From Spirosoma fluviale (GTDB lineage: Bacteria; Bacteroidota; Bacteroidia; Cytophagales; Spirosomataceae): a DNA stretch of 64,000 bases. The stretch covers positions 2,356,001 through 2,420,000 of the forward strand of contig NZ_OCNH01000001.1 of the NCBI RefSeq assembly GCF_900230225.1. The letters run 5' to 3'. Made by a program: the position numbers and the translations under genes. Position 1 is the first letter of the stretch. Each line of letters begins with the position of its first letter. Below, piece after piece: positions 33,146 through 42,865 of the stretch. Under the pieces are notes generated by a model. That model was given only the letters and a program-made list of their open reading frames with translations, made no database searches and was not told the DNA's origin.

Positions 33146-35821
33146 TTACCCCAGCAGTTCTTTCCCCTGCGCCAGAGCCGCATCGAGTCCCGACAAATCG
33201 GTGCCACCCGCCGTGGCGAAGAAGGGTTGGCCTCCCCCACCGCCTTTAATGTTTTTCGCCAGTTCTTTCACCACCTGACCGGCGTTCAGTTTCTTATCCT
33301 GAATGAGTGAATCGGGCAGCATGACCGCCAGTTGGGGCTTCCCGTTGATGTCGGCACCCAGCACCAGAGCCAGATTGTCGACCTTCGCTTTCAGGTCGTA
33401 GGCCAGTTGCTTAAGGGCATCGGCATTGGGAACCTCCACGCGCTCCACCAGACGGGAATGGCCCGGTCCGCCGTTGTGGTTTACCGCTTCGATTTTACCC
33501 AGAAGCTGATTTTTCAACTGCTGCACTTTCTCATTCTGCAAGGCTTCAACCTGTTTCTGCAAAGCCGTCCGTTCGTCGAGTAACGACTGAACCGCTTTCA
33601 CAACGTCTTTGGGCGCTTTCAGCAGTTCTTTCAATTCAGAAACCACGGCCATCTGTTCGTTGACCAACGCTTCGGCACCCTTCGACGTTTTAGCCTCGAC
33701 CCGGCGAATACCCGTCGATACTGAACCTTCACCCGTGAACTTGAACAGACCGATGTGGCCCGTTGCGGGTACGTGCGTTCCTCCGCAGAGTTCAACGGAA
33801 TAGTTGGGATCGAACGTGATCACCCGAACGAAATCGCCGTACTTCTCCCCGAACAGGGCCGTTGCGCCTAATTCTTTGGCCTGACCGATGGGTACATTGC
33901 GTTTCTCGTCCAGCTTGATGTCCTCGCGGATTTTTTCATTTACAATCCGCTCCACTTCGGCAAGTTGCTCATCCGTCACTTTGCTGAAGTGCGAGAAGTC
34001 GAACCGTAATGCGTCCGGCCCAACGTACGAACCTTTCTGACCTACGTGCGTACCCAATACATCGCGCAGGGCAGCATGAAGCAGGTGCGTTGCCGAGTGG
34101 TTGCTGCTGGTGAGGCCGCGACGGGTGGTATTAATAACCGCATAGACCGAATCGGCTTCGGTGAGCAGTTCGTCGATGCCCATAACGTCCTGAACGATAT
34201 GGATGGTCAGGTCATTTTCTTTTTTTGTATCCAGCACCGTCAGCGTCCCGATCTGGTCGGAGCCGGCAAACAATTCAAGCGTACCCGTATCACCAATCTG
34301 CCCGCCCGATTCAGCGTAGAATGGCGTTTTGTCGAGCACCACCTGAACCTGAGTACCCTGCTTGTTCTGAATCTTCCGGTATTTTACAATCTGGGCATAC
34401 GCTTCGGGCTGATCATAGCCAACAAATTCAACGCGGTCGGTTTCGTTTACGTCGATCCAGTCACCTGCCAACGAGGACGCATCTTTCCGCGACCGGGCTT
34501 TTTGTTCCTGCAAGGCTTTCGAAAAACCGGCTTCATCAATCGTCAGACGCTTTTCGCGAGCGATCAGGGCGGTCAAATCGGCGGGGAAGCCGAAGGTGTC
34601 GTTCAATTCAAAAACTGTTTCGCCGGGAATTTCGGTCTTGCCTTCGGTCGTTAGCTGGCCGATGATCTGATCCAGGCGACCCAAACCCGTACCCAACGTC
34701 CGCAGAAACGAAATCTCCTCCTCCCGAATAACAGTAGCGACAAAATCGCGCTGGGCGGTGAGCTCGGGGAATACGTCGGCAAACTGCGTGGCGAGTGTCG
34801 GCACGAGTTTGGTCATGAATGGCTCGGTCAGGTTCAGGTACGAGTACCCGTACCGAATGGCCCGGCGCAGAATCCGCCGGATAACGTAACCCGCTTTGGC
34901 ATTGGACGGCACCAGCCCGTCAGCAATGGCGAACGAAACGGCCCGAATGTGGTCGGCGATTACGCGCATGGCCACGTCGGTCATGCCGGTACCGGCGGTG
35001 TAGGCGATGCCCGAAATCTCTTCGATCACGTTTATCGTACCCGTAAATACGTCGGTGTCGTAGTTCGACCGTTTGTTCTGGATCGCCATGCACAGGCGTT
35101 CAAAACCCATGCCTGTATCGACATGCCGGGCAGGCAGCGGCTCCAGTGAACCATCCGCTTTGCGGTTGAACTGCATGAACACGAGGTTCCAGATTTCGAC
35201 AACCTGCGGATGATCGGCGTTCACCAACTCTTTACCCGACTTTTCGGCAATCTCTTCGGGCGTACGCAGATCGACGTGAATTTCGGAGCAGGGGCCGCAC
35301 GGACCCGTATCGCCCATTTCCCAGAAGTTATCTTTTTTGTTGCCGTAGATGATCCGGTCTTCGCCCACGATGGGTTTCCAGAGGTCGAATGCTTCCTGAT
35401 CGAAGGGAACATTGTCTTTGGCATCGCCCTGAAACACCGACACGTACAGCCGGTCTTTCGGCAGTTTATAGACTTCCGTCAGCAGTTCCCACGCCCAGGT
35501 AATGGCTTCTTTCTTGAAATAATCACCGAACGACCAGTTTCCCAGCATTTCGAACATGGTGTGGTGGTAGGTATCGAACCCAACATCCTCAAGGTCGTTA
35601 TGCTTACCGGATACGCGCAGGCATTTTTGGGTATCGGCTACCCGTTTTGACGGGGGCGTGCCGTTGCCCAGAAAGAAATCCTTGAATTGAGCCATGCCCG
35701 AGTTGTTGAACATCAGCGTCGGGTCGTTTTTGGCGACGAGCGGAGCAGAGGCAACAATCAGGTGTTGTTTAGACTGGAAGAAGTCGAGAAAATGCCGACG
35801 TATTTCGTGGGAAGTCATCAT
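33146..35821 (-). CDS. alaS: Alanyl-tRNA synthetase
   Basis: About 891 residues; two adjacent ATGs (35821, 35818) begin the expected [14 protein letters not shown], and a third ATG at 35830 lies very close to the predicted transcription start. All AlaRS parts are present: class II catalytic core ([15 protein letters not shown]), the editing domain with zinc ligands HSATHLLH and CGGTHV, a coiled coil, and the C-terminal glycine-rich [10 protein letters not shown] region. It charges tRNA-Ala. It is divergent from a MerR regulator across about 50-70 bp. Confidence 0.97.
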   Translation of the reverse strand: MMTSHEIRRHFLDFFQSKQHLIVASAPLVAKNDPTLMFNNSGMAQFKDFFLGNGTPPSKRVADTQKCLRVSGKHNDLEDVGFDTYHHTMFEMLGNWSFGDYFKKEAITWAWELLTEVYKLPKDRLYVSVFQGDAKDNVPFDQEAFDLWKPIVGEDRIIYGNKKDNFWEMGDTGPCGPCSEIHVDLRTPEEIAEKSGKELVNADHPQVVEIWNLVFMQFNRKADGSLEPLPARHVDTGMGFERLCMAIQNKRSNYDTDVFTGTINVIEEISGIAYTAGTGMTDVAMRVIADHIRAVSFAIADGLVPSNAKAGYVIRRILRRAIRYGYSYLNLTEPFMTKLVPTLATQFADVFPELTAQRDFVATVIREEEISFLRTLGTGLGRLDQIIGQLTTEGKTEIPGETVFELNDTFGFPADLTALIAREKRLTIDEAGFSKALQEQKARSRKDASSLAGDWIDVNETDRVEFVGYDQPEAYAQIVKYRKIQNKQGTQVQVVLDKTPFYAESGGQIGDTGTLELFAGSDQIGTLTVLDTKKENDLTIHIVQDVMGIDELLTEADSVYAVINTTRRGLTSSNHSATHLLHAALRDVLGTHVGQKGSYVGPDALRFDFSHFSKVTDEQLAEVERIVNEKIREDIKLDEKRNVPIGQAKELGATALFGEKYGDFVRVITFDPNYSVELCGGTHVPATGHIGLFKFTGEGSVSTGIRRVEAKTSKGAEALVNEQMAVVSELKELLKAPKDVVKAVQSLLDERTALQKQVEALQNEKVQQLKNQLLGKIEAVNHNGGPGHSRLVERVEVPNADALKQLAYDLKAKVDNLALVLGADINGKPQLAVMLPDSLIQDKKLNAGQVVKELAKNIKGGGGGQPFFATAGGTDLSGLDAALAQGKELLG

Positions 35822-35840
35822 GTAGTTCACGTAAGTGCCG

Positions 35841-35848
35841 CAAATTTA
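35841..35848 (-). promoter_or_regulatory. Putative -7 box for alaS (TAAATTTG)
   Basis: Minus strand TAAATTTG matches TAnnTTTG exactly. It is about 20 bp before the paired ATG start codons, so the 5' leader would be very short. No TTTG is seen at the usual distance upstream. Confidence 0.45.
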
Positions 35849-35892
35849 CGCCAAAACTTGCGTTTATTCCGATGGCTTTCCAAGTTTGCGGT

Positions 35893-36258
35893 ATGGAAAA
35901 CGGCAGTAAGTTGTATTACGGGATTAAGGAAGTAGCGGATATGTTTGCCATCAATGCCTCCAAACTACGGTATTACGAAAAAGAATTTCCGACCCTTCAG
36001 CCCAAAAAAAATCGCTCCGGCGACCGCATATACACCCAGGCCGACATCGACCATCTGAAAGAAATTCTGGAATTGACCAACGAAAAAGGCTACACCCTAC
36101 CCGGTGCGCGGGAGTACCTCAAAATCAAAGAGTCCAACCAGCGCGAGCACGCTGTTTATATAAATAAGCTGAAACGCATTAAAACGTTTATGGAGAAAAT
36201 GCGGGCTGGTCTGGATAAACCCCAGCCCGATCAGGAAAAAGAACCAGACGCTGACTGA
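35893..36258 (+). CDS. MerR family transcriptional regulator
   Basis: 121 residues from the ATG at 35893 (an in-frame ATG at 35872 would add 7). The winged-helix MerR domain (LYYGIKEVADMFAINASKLR, then YYEKEFP) is followed by a short helical tail, with no recognisable metal-binding cysteines. Small MerR-like proteins of this type next to housekeeping genes are common in Bacteroidota; their targets are generally unknown. It is divergent from alaS. Confidence 0.88.
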   Translation: MENGSKLYYGIKEVADMFAINASKLRYYEKEFPTLQPKKNRSGDRIYTQADIDHLKEILELTNEKGYTLPGAREYLKIKESNQREHAVYINKLKRIKTFMEKMRAGLDKPQPDQEKEPDAD

Positions 36259-36298
36259 ATGGGTATCGCGTACGCCATTCCTGCCCTACTCCCATTGA

Positions 36299-36799
36299 TT
36301 ACTTACCTATTCTGACCAGCTTGTCGATTACTTGGGCGATACGTTCGACTTTCGTCTCCTCCGTTCTAGCCGAATAGATCCAGTCAATCAGAGTGCTTTG
36401 TTCGGTCTCCGGATACGTTAAAAAGGCTTTATAGGCCGCAGGTTCGTCCTGTAAACACAGGCGCAATTCTTCGGGAAGCTCGGTTGGCAGGTCATCGCCG
36501 TACAATATCACCTGAACGGAATCACCTGCCTGTTTCCCAATCTTTTTCCTGATTTCAGCCCGGACGGGCAAAAACAGATTGCCATTACCCATTGGCATCA
36601 AATGGTAGCGACTGATTGCAAAGCCATCAATCGTCCCCCGAACGCGAACCCACCCAAAATGCGCGTGTGGGTTCGGCAGTATTTCCGGGATAACGGCATA
36701 GGTCCAGCCACCTCTAACGGGGAATTTTTCGAGAACATACGCTTTGTTGACCAGGGGCGCTTCTGGATTTATGTCATTTTTTGCGTCAAAGTCGATCAT
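36299..36799 (-). CDS. DUF1905 / YdeI-OmpD-associated domain protein
   Basis: 166 residues. The N-terminal DUF1905 barrel (GGWTYAVIPEI ... FGWVRVRGTIDGFAIS ... YHLMPMGNGNLFLPV) is followed by the helical OmdA-type C-terminus (LPEELRLCLQDEPAAYKAF ... KVERIAQVIDKL). Such proteins are widespread, usually cytoplasmic and of unknown biochemistry; some are linked to resistance to antimicrobial peptides. The gene stands alone, with the next gene divergent 186 bp away. Confidence 0.85.
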   Translation of the reverse strand: MIDFDAKNDINPEAPLVNKAYVLEKFPVRGGWTYAVIPEILPNPHAHFGWVRVRGTIDGFAISRYHLMPMGNGNLFLPVRAEIRKKIGKQAGDSVQVILYGDDLPTELPEELRLCLQDEPAAYKAFLTYPETEQSTLIDWIYSARTEETKVERIAQVIDKLVRIGK

Positions 36800-36985
36800 C
36801 GCTAAAGTGCCACTAAGATCTGGTTTTGTTAAGTGTTAAATCCGGCTCCGGCCCGACCTAAATCTACCGAATTACAGCCAATCGTTCATCAATCCAGATC
36901 AAACTGGTTTTTCCCGTCAGAAAGCTGTAAGCTTGCAAACGTTACGCATACTGCCCGTTCGTATACATAACCTGATTCCTGTTTC

Positions 36986-38098
36986 GTGTCCACCGATACT
37001 CACCATCAAATTGCCCTGACGCTGGTTCCCGGCGTTGGCAGTATTTTAATCCGTCAGTTAATAAGCTACTGCGGCTCGGCCCCGGATGTCTTCCGGTCGC
37101 CACTGGCGCGGCTAATGAAAGTTCCCGGGGTTGGGGAGGTTACGGCCCGCGCTATTCTCAAACCCGGCAGTCTGACCGAGGCCGAACAAGTGCTCAGTCG
37201 GCTGGAGAAACTGGGTGCCACGGCCTTGTTTTACACCGATAAAGCCTACCCAACCCGACTTAAAACGCTGTACGACGCCCCCGCCCTGCTCTATTTTCAG
37301 GGTACGGGCAACCTGAATGCCCCGCGTACAATCGGGCTGGTGGGCACCCGGCAAGCCACGGATTATGGCCGTCGAATTACCAGTGAGATTGTTGAAGCGG
37401 TGGCACCTTTGGGTGTTCACGTCATTAGTGGCCTGGCGTATGGGATCGACATTGCCGCTCACCGGGCCAGCCTGACGCACAACCTGCCTACCATTGGGGT
37501 CATGGCCAGCGGACTGGATGTTATTTACCCGAACGTTCACCAGCGAACAGCCGGAGAAATGCTTGTTCAAGGTGGTTTACTCACGGAGAGTCGCCCCGGC
37601 ACGAAACCGGATGCCCATTTATTCCCCGCCCGAAACCGGATCATTGCGGGCCTGAGCGACACCGTGGTTGTGGTGGAGGCAGCCGCCAAAGGGGGTGCGC
37701 TGATCACGGCCGAATACGCCAATAATTACCACCGTGAGGTGTTCGCCGTACCCGGCCAATTGAATCAGGCCTTCTCGGCGGGTTGCAACAAGCTCATCCG
37801 GGAGAACAAAGCCCAGATCTATACCAGCCCGAAAGACATCATCGAGGCCATGAACTGGGATCAATCCAGTGCGTCGGCCTCCCGAACGAAGACGGCCCCG
37901 GCTTTACCCGTGTCTATTACTGAAGAAGAAAGTCAGATTCTGGCTTTGCTCCGGCAAGTGACCGATCTGCACGTGGATGAGTTAAGCTGGAAAAGTCAGA
38001 TTCCAATGGGTCGGCTGGCCTCCCTCCTGCTGACGCTGGAATTTCAGGGCTTTATCCGTTCGATGCCCGGGAAAAAGTACGCGGTGGTGTATAGTTGA
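36986..38098 (+). CDS. dprA: DNA-processing protein DprA
   Basis: 370 residues. It begins with GTG at 36986; no ATG fits upstream, and the sequence from this GTG already matches the family start. A helix-hairpin-helix segment (VPGVGEVTARAIL) precedes the extended Rossmann fold (VGTRQATDYGRRI, SGLAYGIDIAAHRA, FPARNRIIAGLS), with a winged-helix tail. DprA loads RecA on incoming single-stranded DNA in transformation. No other competence genes are nearby. Confidence 0.95.
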   Translation: MSTDTHHQIALTLVPGVGSILIRQLISYCGSAPDVFRSPLARLMKVPGVGEVTARAILKPGSLTEAEQVLSRLEKLGATALFYTDKAYPTRLKTLYDAPALLYFQGTGNLNAPRTIGLVGTRQATDYGRRITSEIVEAVAPLGVHVISGLAYGIDIAAHRASLTHNLPTIGVMASGLDVIYPNVHQRTAGEMLVQGGLLTESRPGTKPDAHLFPARNRIIAGLSDTVVVVEAAAKGGALITAEYANNYHREVFAVPGQLNQAFSAGCNKLIRENKAQIYTSPKDIIEAMNWDQSSASASRTKTAPALPVSITEEESQILALLRQVTDLHVDELSWKSQIPMGRLASLLLTLEFQGFIRSMPGKKYAVVYS

Positions 38099-38175
38099 TG
38101 AGTGGCGTCCTCTGATTACGTTATTCGCGCTTTCGGCTTTACTTTTACGGCATTCCTAACAAACGTATACGCTGT

Positions 38176-39168
38176 ATGTACCGCTTCAGTATCATTTTCC
38201 TGCTCATTACTCAACTTTCGATTTATTCATTCGCTCAGCGTTCGGCCTCGGCTGGTCGAAAAAGCGGCAACCCCATTTTTCCTGGGTGGTACGCCGACCC
38301 CGAAGGCGTCCTCTTCAAAAAACAATACTGGATTTACCCAACCTATTCGGCTCCTTACAACCAACAGGTCTTTTTCGACGCCTTCTCGTCGCCCGATTTA
38401 GTGAACTGGACAAAACATCCCCGCATTCTGGACTCTACCGCCGTTAAATGGGCGAAACGAGCCATGTGGGCACCCGCTATCGTTGAAAAAGGGGGCAAGT
38501 ACTTCCTGTTTTTTGGTGCCAATGATATTCACGACGACAAAAAAGAAGTTGGCGGCATTGGCGTAGCCGTGGCCGACAATCCGGCCGGTCCGTTTCGTGA
38601 TTACCTGGGCAAACCCCTCGTCGGGCAAATTCATAATGGCGCGCAACCCATCGACCAGTTTGCCTTTAAAGACAAAGACGGCCAGTATTATCTATACTAT
38701 GGCGGCTGGGGTCACTGCAACATTGCCCGGCTAAAGGACGACTTTACGGGCTTCCTGCCCTTTCCCGATGGCACCATGTTCCGGGAAATCACGCCCAAAG
38801 GCTACGTCGAAGGTCCGACGATGTTTGTCCGGAAGGGTAAGTGTTACTTTATGTGGTCGGAAGGAGGCTGGACGGGGCCTGACTATTCGGTTGCGTATGC
38901 CGTAGCCGACTCACCTTTTGGGCCATTTGAGCGGGTGGGCAAAATTTTGCAGCAAGACCCCAGGGTAGCCACTGGAGCGGGCCACCACTCGGTTATTCAG
39001 GTTCCCGGCAAAGATGAGTGGTACATTGTGTATCACCGTCGCCCCTTGACTGAAACGGATGGCAACCACCGCGAAACCTGCATCGACAAAATGTATTTTG
39101 ATGCCGATGGCAAGATAAAACCCGTCAAAATCACGGTTGAGGGCGTGGAAGCCCGGTTATTGAAGTAA
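38176..39168 (+). CDS. Exported glycoside hydrolase, family 43
   Basis: 330 residues with a signal peptide (ending SFAQR, about residue 22). The five-bladed propeller shows the catalytic base in GWYADPEG, the pKa-modulating aspartate near QPIDQFAFKD, and the general acid in YVEGPTMF. GH43 enzymes cut arabinan, xylan or galactan side chains. The chain is short, with no extra beta-sandwich domain. It stands alone downstream of dprA. Specificity cannot be decided. Confidence 0.9.
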   Translation: MYRFSIIFLLITQLSIYSFAQRSASAGRKSGNPIFPGWYADPEGVLFKKQYWIYPTYSAPYNQQVFFDAFSSPDLVNWTKHPRILDSTAVKWAKRAMWAPAIVEKGGKYFLFFGANDIHDDKKEVGGIGVAVADNPAGPFRDYLGKPLVGQIHNGAQPIDQFAFKDKDGQYYLYYGGWGHCNIARLKDDFTGFLPFPDGTMFREITPKGYVEGPTMFVRKGKCYFMWSEGGWTGPDYSVAYAVADSPFGPFERVGKILQQDPRVATGAGHHSVIQVPGKDEWYIVYHRRPLTETDGNHRETCIDKMYFDADGKIKPVKITVEGVEARLLK

Positions 39169-39266
39169 TCGATTACTCCCCAGCCAGTCGAAGTAAATGT
39201 ACGTTGGAACAAAGCAAGCGGTTTTCATGTATTGTACAGTACACAAATCCAAAAACCGTTACGATT

Positions 39267-39401
39267 ATGGGAAGGGGCGATATAAAGTCAAAGAGAGGTA
39301 AGATTGCCAGAGGTTCGTACGGTAAAACCCGTCCTAAGCAAGCAAATAAACCGGTTCCTGTCGCTAAACAGCCAGAAGCCGTACCAGAAGTAGAAGCCTG
39401 A
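39267..39401 (+). CDS. 30S ribosomal protein THX
   Basis: A 44-residue, very basic protein from the ATG at 39267, beginning MGRGDIKSKRGKIARGSYG. This matches the THX (Thx) family that binds at the top of the 30S head; Bacteroidota and Thermus have it. The C-terminal tail (PVAKQPEAVPEVEA) is longer and less basic. The gene is short enough to be missed by many gene finders. A long palindrome begins 4 bases after its stop codon. Confidence 0.88.
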   Translation: MGRGDIKSKRGKIARGSYGKTRPKQANKPVPVAKQPEAVPEVEA

Positions 39402-39404
39402 TGA

Positions 39405-39481
39405 TATCTGTAATGCGACCGTCCCGGTCGGGTGTAAAGCAACTAAACTTACACCCGACCGGGACGGTCGCATTACAGATA
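39405..39481. repeat. Perfect 33-bp inverted repeat between THX and yfhO-like gene
   Basis: Arms 39405-39437 and 39449-39481 are exact reverse complements around an 11-base loop. The palindrome fills the whole gap between two convergent genes: it starts 4 bases after the THX stop and ends 3 bases before the YfhO stop. It contains the smaller palindrome GACCGTCCCGGTC. No T tract is seen. Confidence 0.9.
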
Positions 39482-39483
39482 CA

Positions 39484-42123
39484 CTAGCGGGACCTGGTCC
39501 CTTTTGGATTTGCTCCTCCCGATTTCGGTTTTGCTGATTCAGCGACGGGCGTTACCTCAACCGGGGTTACCGGCAGTACAGGTTCAGGCTTGTTTACAGG
39601 CTGCGTACGCCGGTTCCGGCCTTCGGCGAAGATGACAAAACCGATGAGACCAATCAGCAACACGTTGCAAATTAAGTCGATGGTATCGCCGGTATGCGCC
39701 AGCGGTGGGTCGAATCGAAACTCGATGGTATGTTTCCCGGCCGGAATCCGCAAAGCCCGCAGTACGTAGTTCGCCTGAAGATGGGGCACCGCTTTGCCAT
39801 CAATGAATGCCTGCCAGTCCTCGTGTCCCCGGTAGTATATTTCCGAAAAAACAGCGAGGCCATCGCGGGTAGCATTTGCCGTATAGATCAACTTATCCGG
39901 GCGGTAGCTTGTCAGTTCAATAGTACTGCCTGTATGGTCCATCGTGGCGGGCAGATTACCAAGTTCAGCCGCGAACCGTTTATCGACAACGGCCGAATCC
40001 CGTGGATTGAGCGTTTTCATGGCCGCTAATTCTTCGTCTGCATTGGCTACCTGCTGCACCGTACCCACAAACCAGGCAGCACCGAGTACATCGGGATTAG
40101 GAATAACAACCGGCCCCGATTGCTGTTGCGGATTGGCGGGATCAGGCTGCCCCGGCTGAATCACGTATTTCGCATGCAGCATGTTCAGAATATGCAGCGT
40201 ATTGTTCTGAAACGCATAATTGATCAACTCGTTATACCGCCGTAAGCGCGTCGTGTTATACCCACCAACGGATCGGTGGAAGTACGATGTCCGGTTCGTT
40301 TCCATAAACGAGCCCGTCTGATCGAACACGCGGTACCCCAGCGACTTATCCTGCAAAATCTGTTGATCGGCGGGCGTTGGTTCAAAGGGAACGCTTGCCG
40401 CAGCTTTCGAGACAAAATCAGCATTATTCAGGAAACGCTTATCGACCGAGAACAGGTCGAAAATTACAATCGCCAGGACAATCGGATAAAACAGCCCGGC
40501 TTTGATCTTATTCGTCAGGAACAACCACAGGGCCGCGGCTGTCAGAAGGATCAGGATAACCGACCGAAACGCATCGGCCCGCAACAGGCTCTGCCGGTCA
40601 CTAATGAGCGCCGACTGAAACTCGCGACCCGCTTCGCCAAAAATTCTGGACAGCATATCAGCGTCACCGGGTGACTGGAAGCTAAAGAGGGCACCACCCA
40701 TCACCGCCAGAATAAGCGCCACACCAGCCGTTAGGCACAGACTAATGAGCAAGGGCTGTCGGAGTTGAGCCAGAGTCAGCTTTTGTGTGATGATCGTCTG
40801 AAGTCCCAGCACAGCGCCAGCCGCAAAGAATAGCTGCGCCAAACAAAACGCCATAGTCATGGCCCGAAACTTATTGAGGTAAGGCAGATAGTCGAACAGG
40901 AACTCGTTGAAGAACAGTAGGTTTTTACCCCAGGCCAGCATAATCATCAGCACGGCAGCGCTCAGCAACCACCACCGGATTGGCCCCCGGATGACGAACA
41001 ACCCCAGCACAAACAGGAATAACAGAGCCGCCCCGGCATACGCGGGACCGCCCACGATTGGTTGGTCGCCCCAGTAAGTTGGCGCACCGAGTTCAGCCAT
41101 TTGCTTAGCTGCCGCCGGGTCAATGCCGCGACTGGCCATCGCTTTGTAAAATTCAGAATCGGTCGTTAAGCCGCCCCCCGCCGACGATCCGCCCGCAGCA
41201 TTCGGGACGAGGAGCGTCAATGTTTCGGCTTTGCCATAACTATAGGTAAAGGCGTAATTTTTATCCAGTCCCCCTTTTGATTCGCTGGCTGGCGCTTTTC
41301 CGTCGGGGTTCGTCGTCTTAGCCGTCAGTTCCGACTTACCACGAATGGTCTCTTTAGTGTACTGGTTCAGTACCAGTACCCGCTTGGCAAAACTCCCGGC
41401 ACCCAGCGCACCGGCAATAGCCAGTGTGGCCAGCCCTAACGCCAGCTGCCGTCCTTTTCCGGCGCGAATCAGGGCAACACTTTCAAAAAGTACATACAGG
41501 CCCACCGTCATGAACAGGTAGTAGGTAATCTGGATGTGGTTGGCGCCAAACTCCATACAGGTAAAAAAGCCCATCAGCGCAGCCCCAAGCAGGTACCGGC
41601 CCCGCAGCGCCAGAATTACCCCGGCCAGTACACCGGCTCCGTAACCCAGTGCGAATAATTTTGACACGTGCCCTGCTTCGAGACTGACAATACTGAATGT
41701 CCCGAACCCATAAGCAACGGCTCCCAATACCGAGAGCCAGGGATTACAGCCGAGTACAACCAGCAGCACGTACATGCTCAGGAGTACCACGAAAATGACG
41801 TTGGCCGTGTTGGGCAGTGCTTCCACAACTCCCATTACGGCTTTGTAGACCAGAATATAGGGGTACCGATAATCAATCATGTAGGCGGGCATTCCGCTAA
41901 AGACGGCGTCGGTCCATTGCGGCTTCTCGCCGGTTTGTTTGGCGATTTCGCGGATTTCGCGGGCCGATGCCACGGATTCCTGCACATCGTGCATGGCGAG
42001 CGTTTTACCGGACATGACCGGCGAGAAATAAATAACGGCCAGCACAAAAAGCCCAAGCACGGCAATCAGGTGTGGGACCAGGCCGGTACGCCGGTTCGGT
42101 TGTAAAAGGGTTGGTTGGTTCAT
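39484..42123 (-). CDS. YfhO family multi-pass membrane protein
   Basis: Start at 42123 (MNQPTLLQPN) preferred over 42147, because a -7 box lies at 42145-42152. The 879-residue protein has about 13 transmembrane helices in the first two thirds and a periplasmic domain, followed by a last helix and a cytoplasmic lysine/arginine-rich tail. YfhO proteins resemble GT-C glycosyltransferases and may modify lipoteichoic acid or other envelope glycans; in Bacteroidota the product is unknown. Confidence 0.88.
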   Translation of the reverse strand: MNQPTLLQPNRRTGLVPHLIAVLGLFVLAVIYFSPVMSGKTLAMHDVQESVASAREIREIAKQTGEKPQWTDAVFSGMPAYMIDYRYPYILVYKAVMGVVEALPNTANVIFVVLLSMYVLLVVLGCNPWLSVLGAVAYGFGTFSIVSLEAGHVSKLFALGYGAGVLAGVILALRGRYLLGAALMGFFTCMEFGANHIQITYYLFMTVGLYVLFESVALIRAGKGRQLALGLATLAIAGALGAGSFAKRVLVLNQYTKETIRGKSELTAKTTNPDGKAPASESKGGLDKNYAFTYSYGKAETLTLLVPNAAGGSSAGGGLTTDSEFYKAMASRGIDPAAAKQMAELGAPTYWGDQPIVGGPAYAGAALLFLFVLGLFVIRGPIRWWLLSAAVLMIMLAWGKNLLFFNEFLFDYLPYLNKFRAMTMAFCLAQLFFAAGAVLGLQTIITQKLTLAQLRQPLLISLCLTAGVALILAVMGGALFSFQSPGDADMLSRIFGEAGREFQSALISDRQSLLRADAFRSVILILLTAAALWLFLTNKIKAGLFYPIVLAIVIFDLFSVDKRFLNNADFVSKAAASVPFEPTPADQQILQDKSLGYRVFDQTGSFMETNRTSYFHRSVGGYNTTRLRRYNELINYAFQNNTLHILNMLHAKYVIQPGQPDPANPQQQSGPVVIPNPDVLGAAWFVGTVQQVANADEELAAMKTLNPRDSAVVDKRFAAELGNLPATMDHTGSTIELTSYRPDKLIYTANATRDGLAVFSEIYYRGHEDWQAFIDGKAVPHLQANYVLRALRIPAGKHTIEFRFDPPLAHTGDTIDLICNVLLIGLIGFVIFAEGRNRRTQPVNKPEPVLPVTPVEVTPVAESAKPKSGGANPKGTRSR

Positions 42124-42144
42124 AAAATCAACAGGTACGTAGCC

Positions 42145-42152
42145 CAAAGATA
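42145..42152 (-). promoter_or_regulatory. Putative -7 box for yfhO-like gene (TATCTTTG)
   Basis: Minus strand TATCTTTG is an exact match to TAnnTTTG, 21 bp upstream of the ATG at 42123. It rules against the more distal start codon at 42147. Confidence 0.55.
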
Positions 42153-42283
42153 CATGTTTGTACTAAAACGGATAACGTGCCAGGATGATTGTTAAACTGG
42201 AAAGGCTGGAGGGGCTGGCAGTCGGTAACGAAAAACCCCTCCTGATACGCAACCCTTTGACGCCACATTTCGTATAGGTTGGC

Positions 42284-42565
42284 ATGCGTTACATCGTTGT
42301 TTTTGCCAAGCAGGAAATCAGCTATGCCGTTGCGTTCGAAGATCCTTCCGATGCAGTCGACTTTTTATTCTGGGGTTACGAAGAATACGAACTGCTTCCC
42401 TACGGCATTTTCGATATGCTCACGGGCGAAATCATCCCGTACCAACACCGGGGCGAACGCACAGCAGACATAGAGGAGCCCGTCATACGGCGAATTGCCT
42501 TGGATTATATAAAATCGGCCATGCGGCAGACGGGTGTGAAACAAAACAAACAAAAGACAAGCTAA
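42284..42565 (+). CDS. Conserved small protein of unknown function
   Basis: 93 residues with an acidic, aromatic-rich centre (DFLFWGYEEYELLPYGIFDML) and a basic, lysine-rich end. The start MRYIVVFAKQEISYAV is strand-like. There is no signal peptide or membrane segment, so it is probably cytoplasmic. No family is recognised. It lies between the divergent yfhO-like gene and the converging decayed fragments around the transposase. Confidence 0.6.
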   Translation: MRYIVVFAKQEISYAVAFEDPSDAVDFLFWGYEEYELLPYGIFDMLTGEIIPYQHRGERTADIEEPVIRRIALDYIKSAMRQTGVKQNKQKTS

Positions 42566-42633
42566 CTGGCTCTGAATTCCTTACGATTAAACCAGATGCC
42601 GCACCTTAATTACCTTGTATCGTTTCCCCATAC

Positions 42634-42726
42634 CTAACCAATCAGAATGATAGGCCGGTCGCTGGTGGTGACCGACAGGTCGAAGTTCAGGCAGGTCTTA
42701 AAATTGATGGCGGGGATGCGTTTAAT
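42634..42726 (-). pseudogene. N-terminal fragment of an AAA/SMC-like ATPase gene
   Basis: The minus-strand frame reads IKRIPAINFKTCLNFDLSVT then TSDRPIILIG and a TAG stop at 42634-42636. It looks like the first strands of an SMC/DndD-type ATPase (an IKN-F start, then RPIILIG just before a Walker A loop), but stops where GxxxxGK should appear. There is no ATG, GTG or TTG start in frame. It overlaps the end of the 47-residue gene, as the second gene of an operon would. The family assignment rests on a short motif and is tentative. Confidence 0.4.
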
Positions 42727-42865
42727 GAGCGTGGTAGCGTTTCAGCACATCTTCTTGTAGCCAATCGAAATCAATACCGTGTTGATGGCAGATAGCTTCG
42801 ATCAGCGGCAAATCGTCTTTGCGAATACCGTAATGCACGAAGGTGGCATCGAGTCCTTTTTTCAT
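42722..42865 (-). CDS. 47-residue small protein, coupled to the transposase gene
   Basis: From ATG 42863-42865 to TAA. The ATG overlaps the transposase stop as ATGA, suggesting translational coupling. The protein is helical (IRKDDLPLIEAICHQHGIDF, then DWLQEDVLKRYH). It resembles small proteins I recall being called 'DNA modification system-associated small protein', found before DndD-like ATPases; this is memory, not a search. The fragment of an ATPase-like gene that follows fits that context. It may be a relict rather than a working gene. Confidence 0.5.
   Translation of the reverse strand: MKKGLDATFVHYGIRKDDLPLIEAICHQHGIDFDWLQEDVLKRYHAH

Noticed and set aside
34046..34654. 202-codon plus-strand open frame within alaS
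   Set aside because: Antisense shadow of the AlaRS gene with no recognisable features.
42181..42250. GGAGGGG ... CCCCTCC pair between the yfhO-like gene and the 93-residue gene
   Set aside because: Only 7 bp stem with a loop of about 30 bases and no T tract; too weak to call a terminator.
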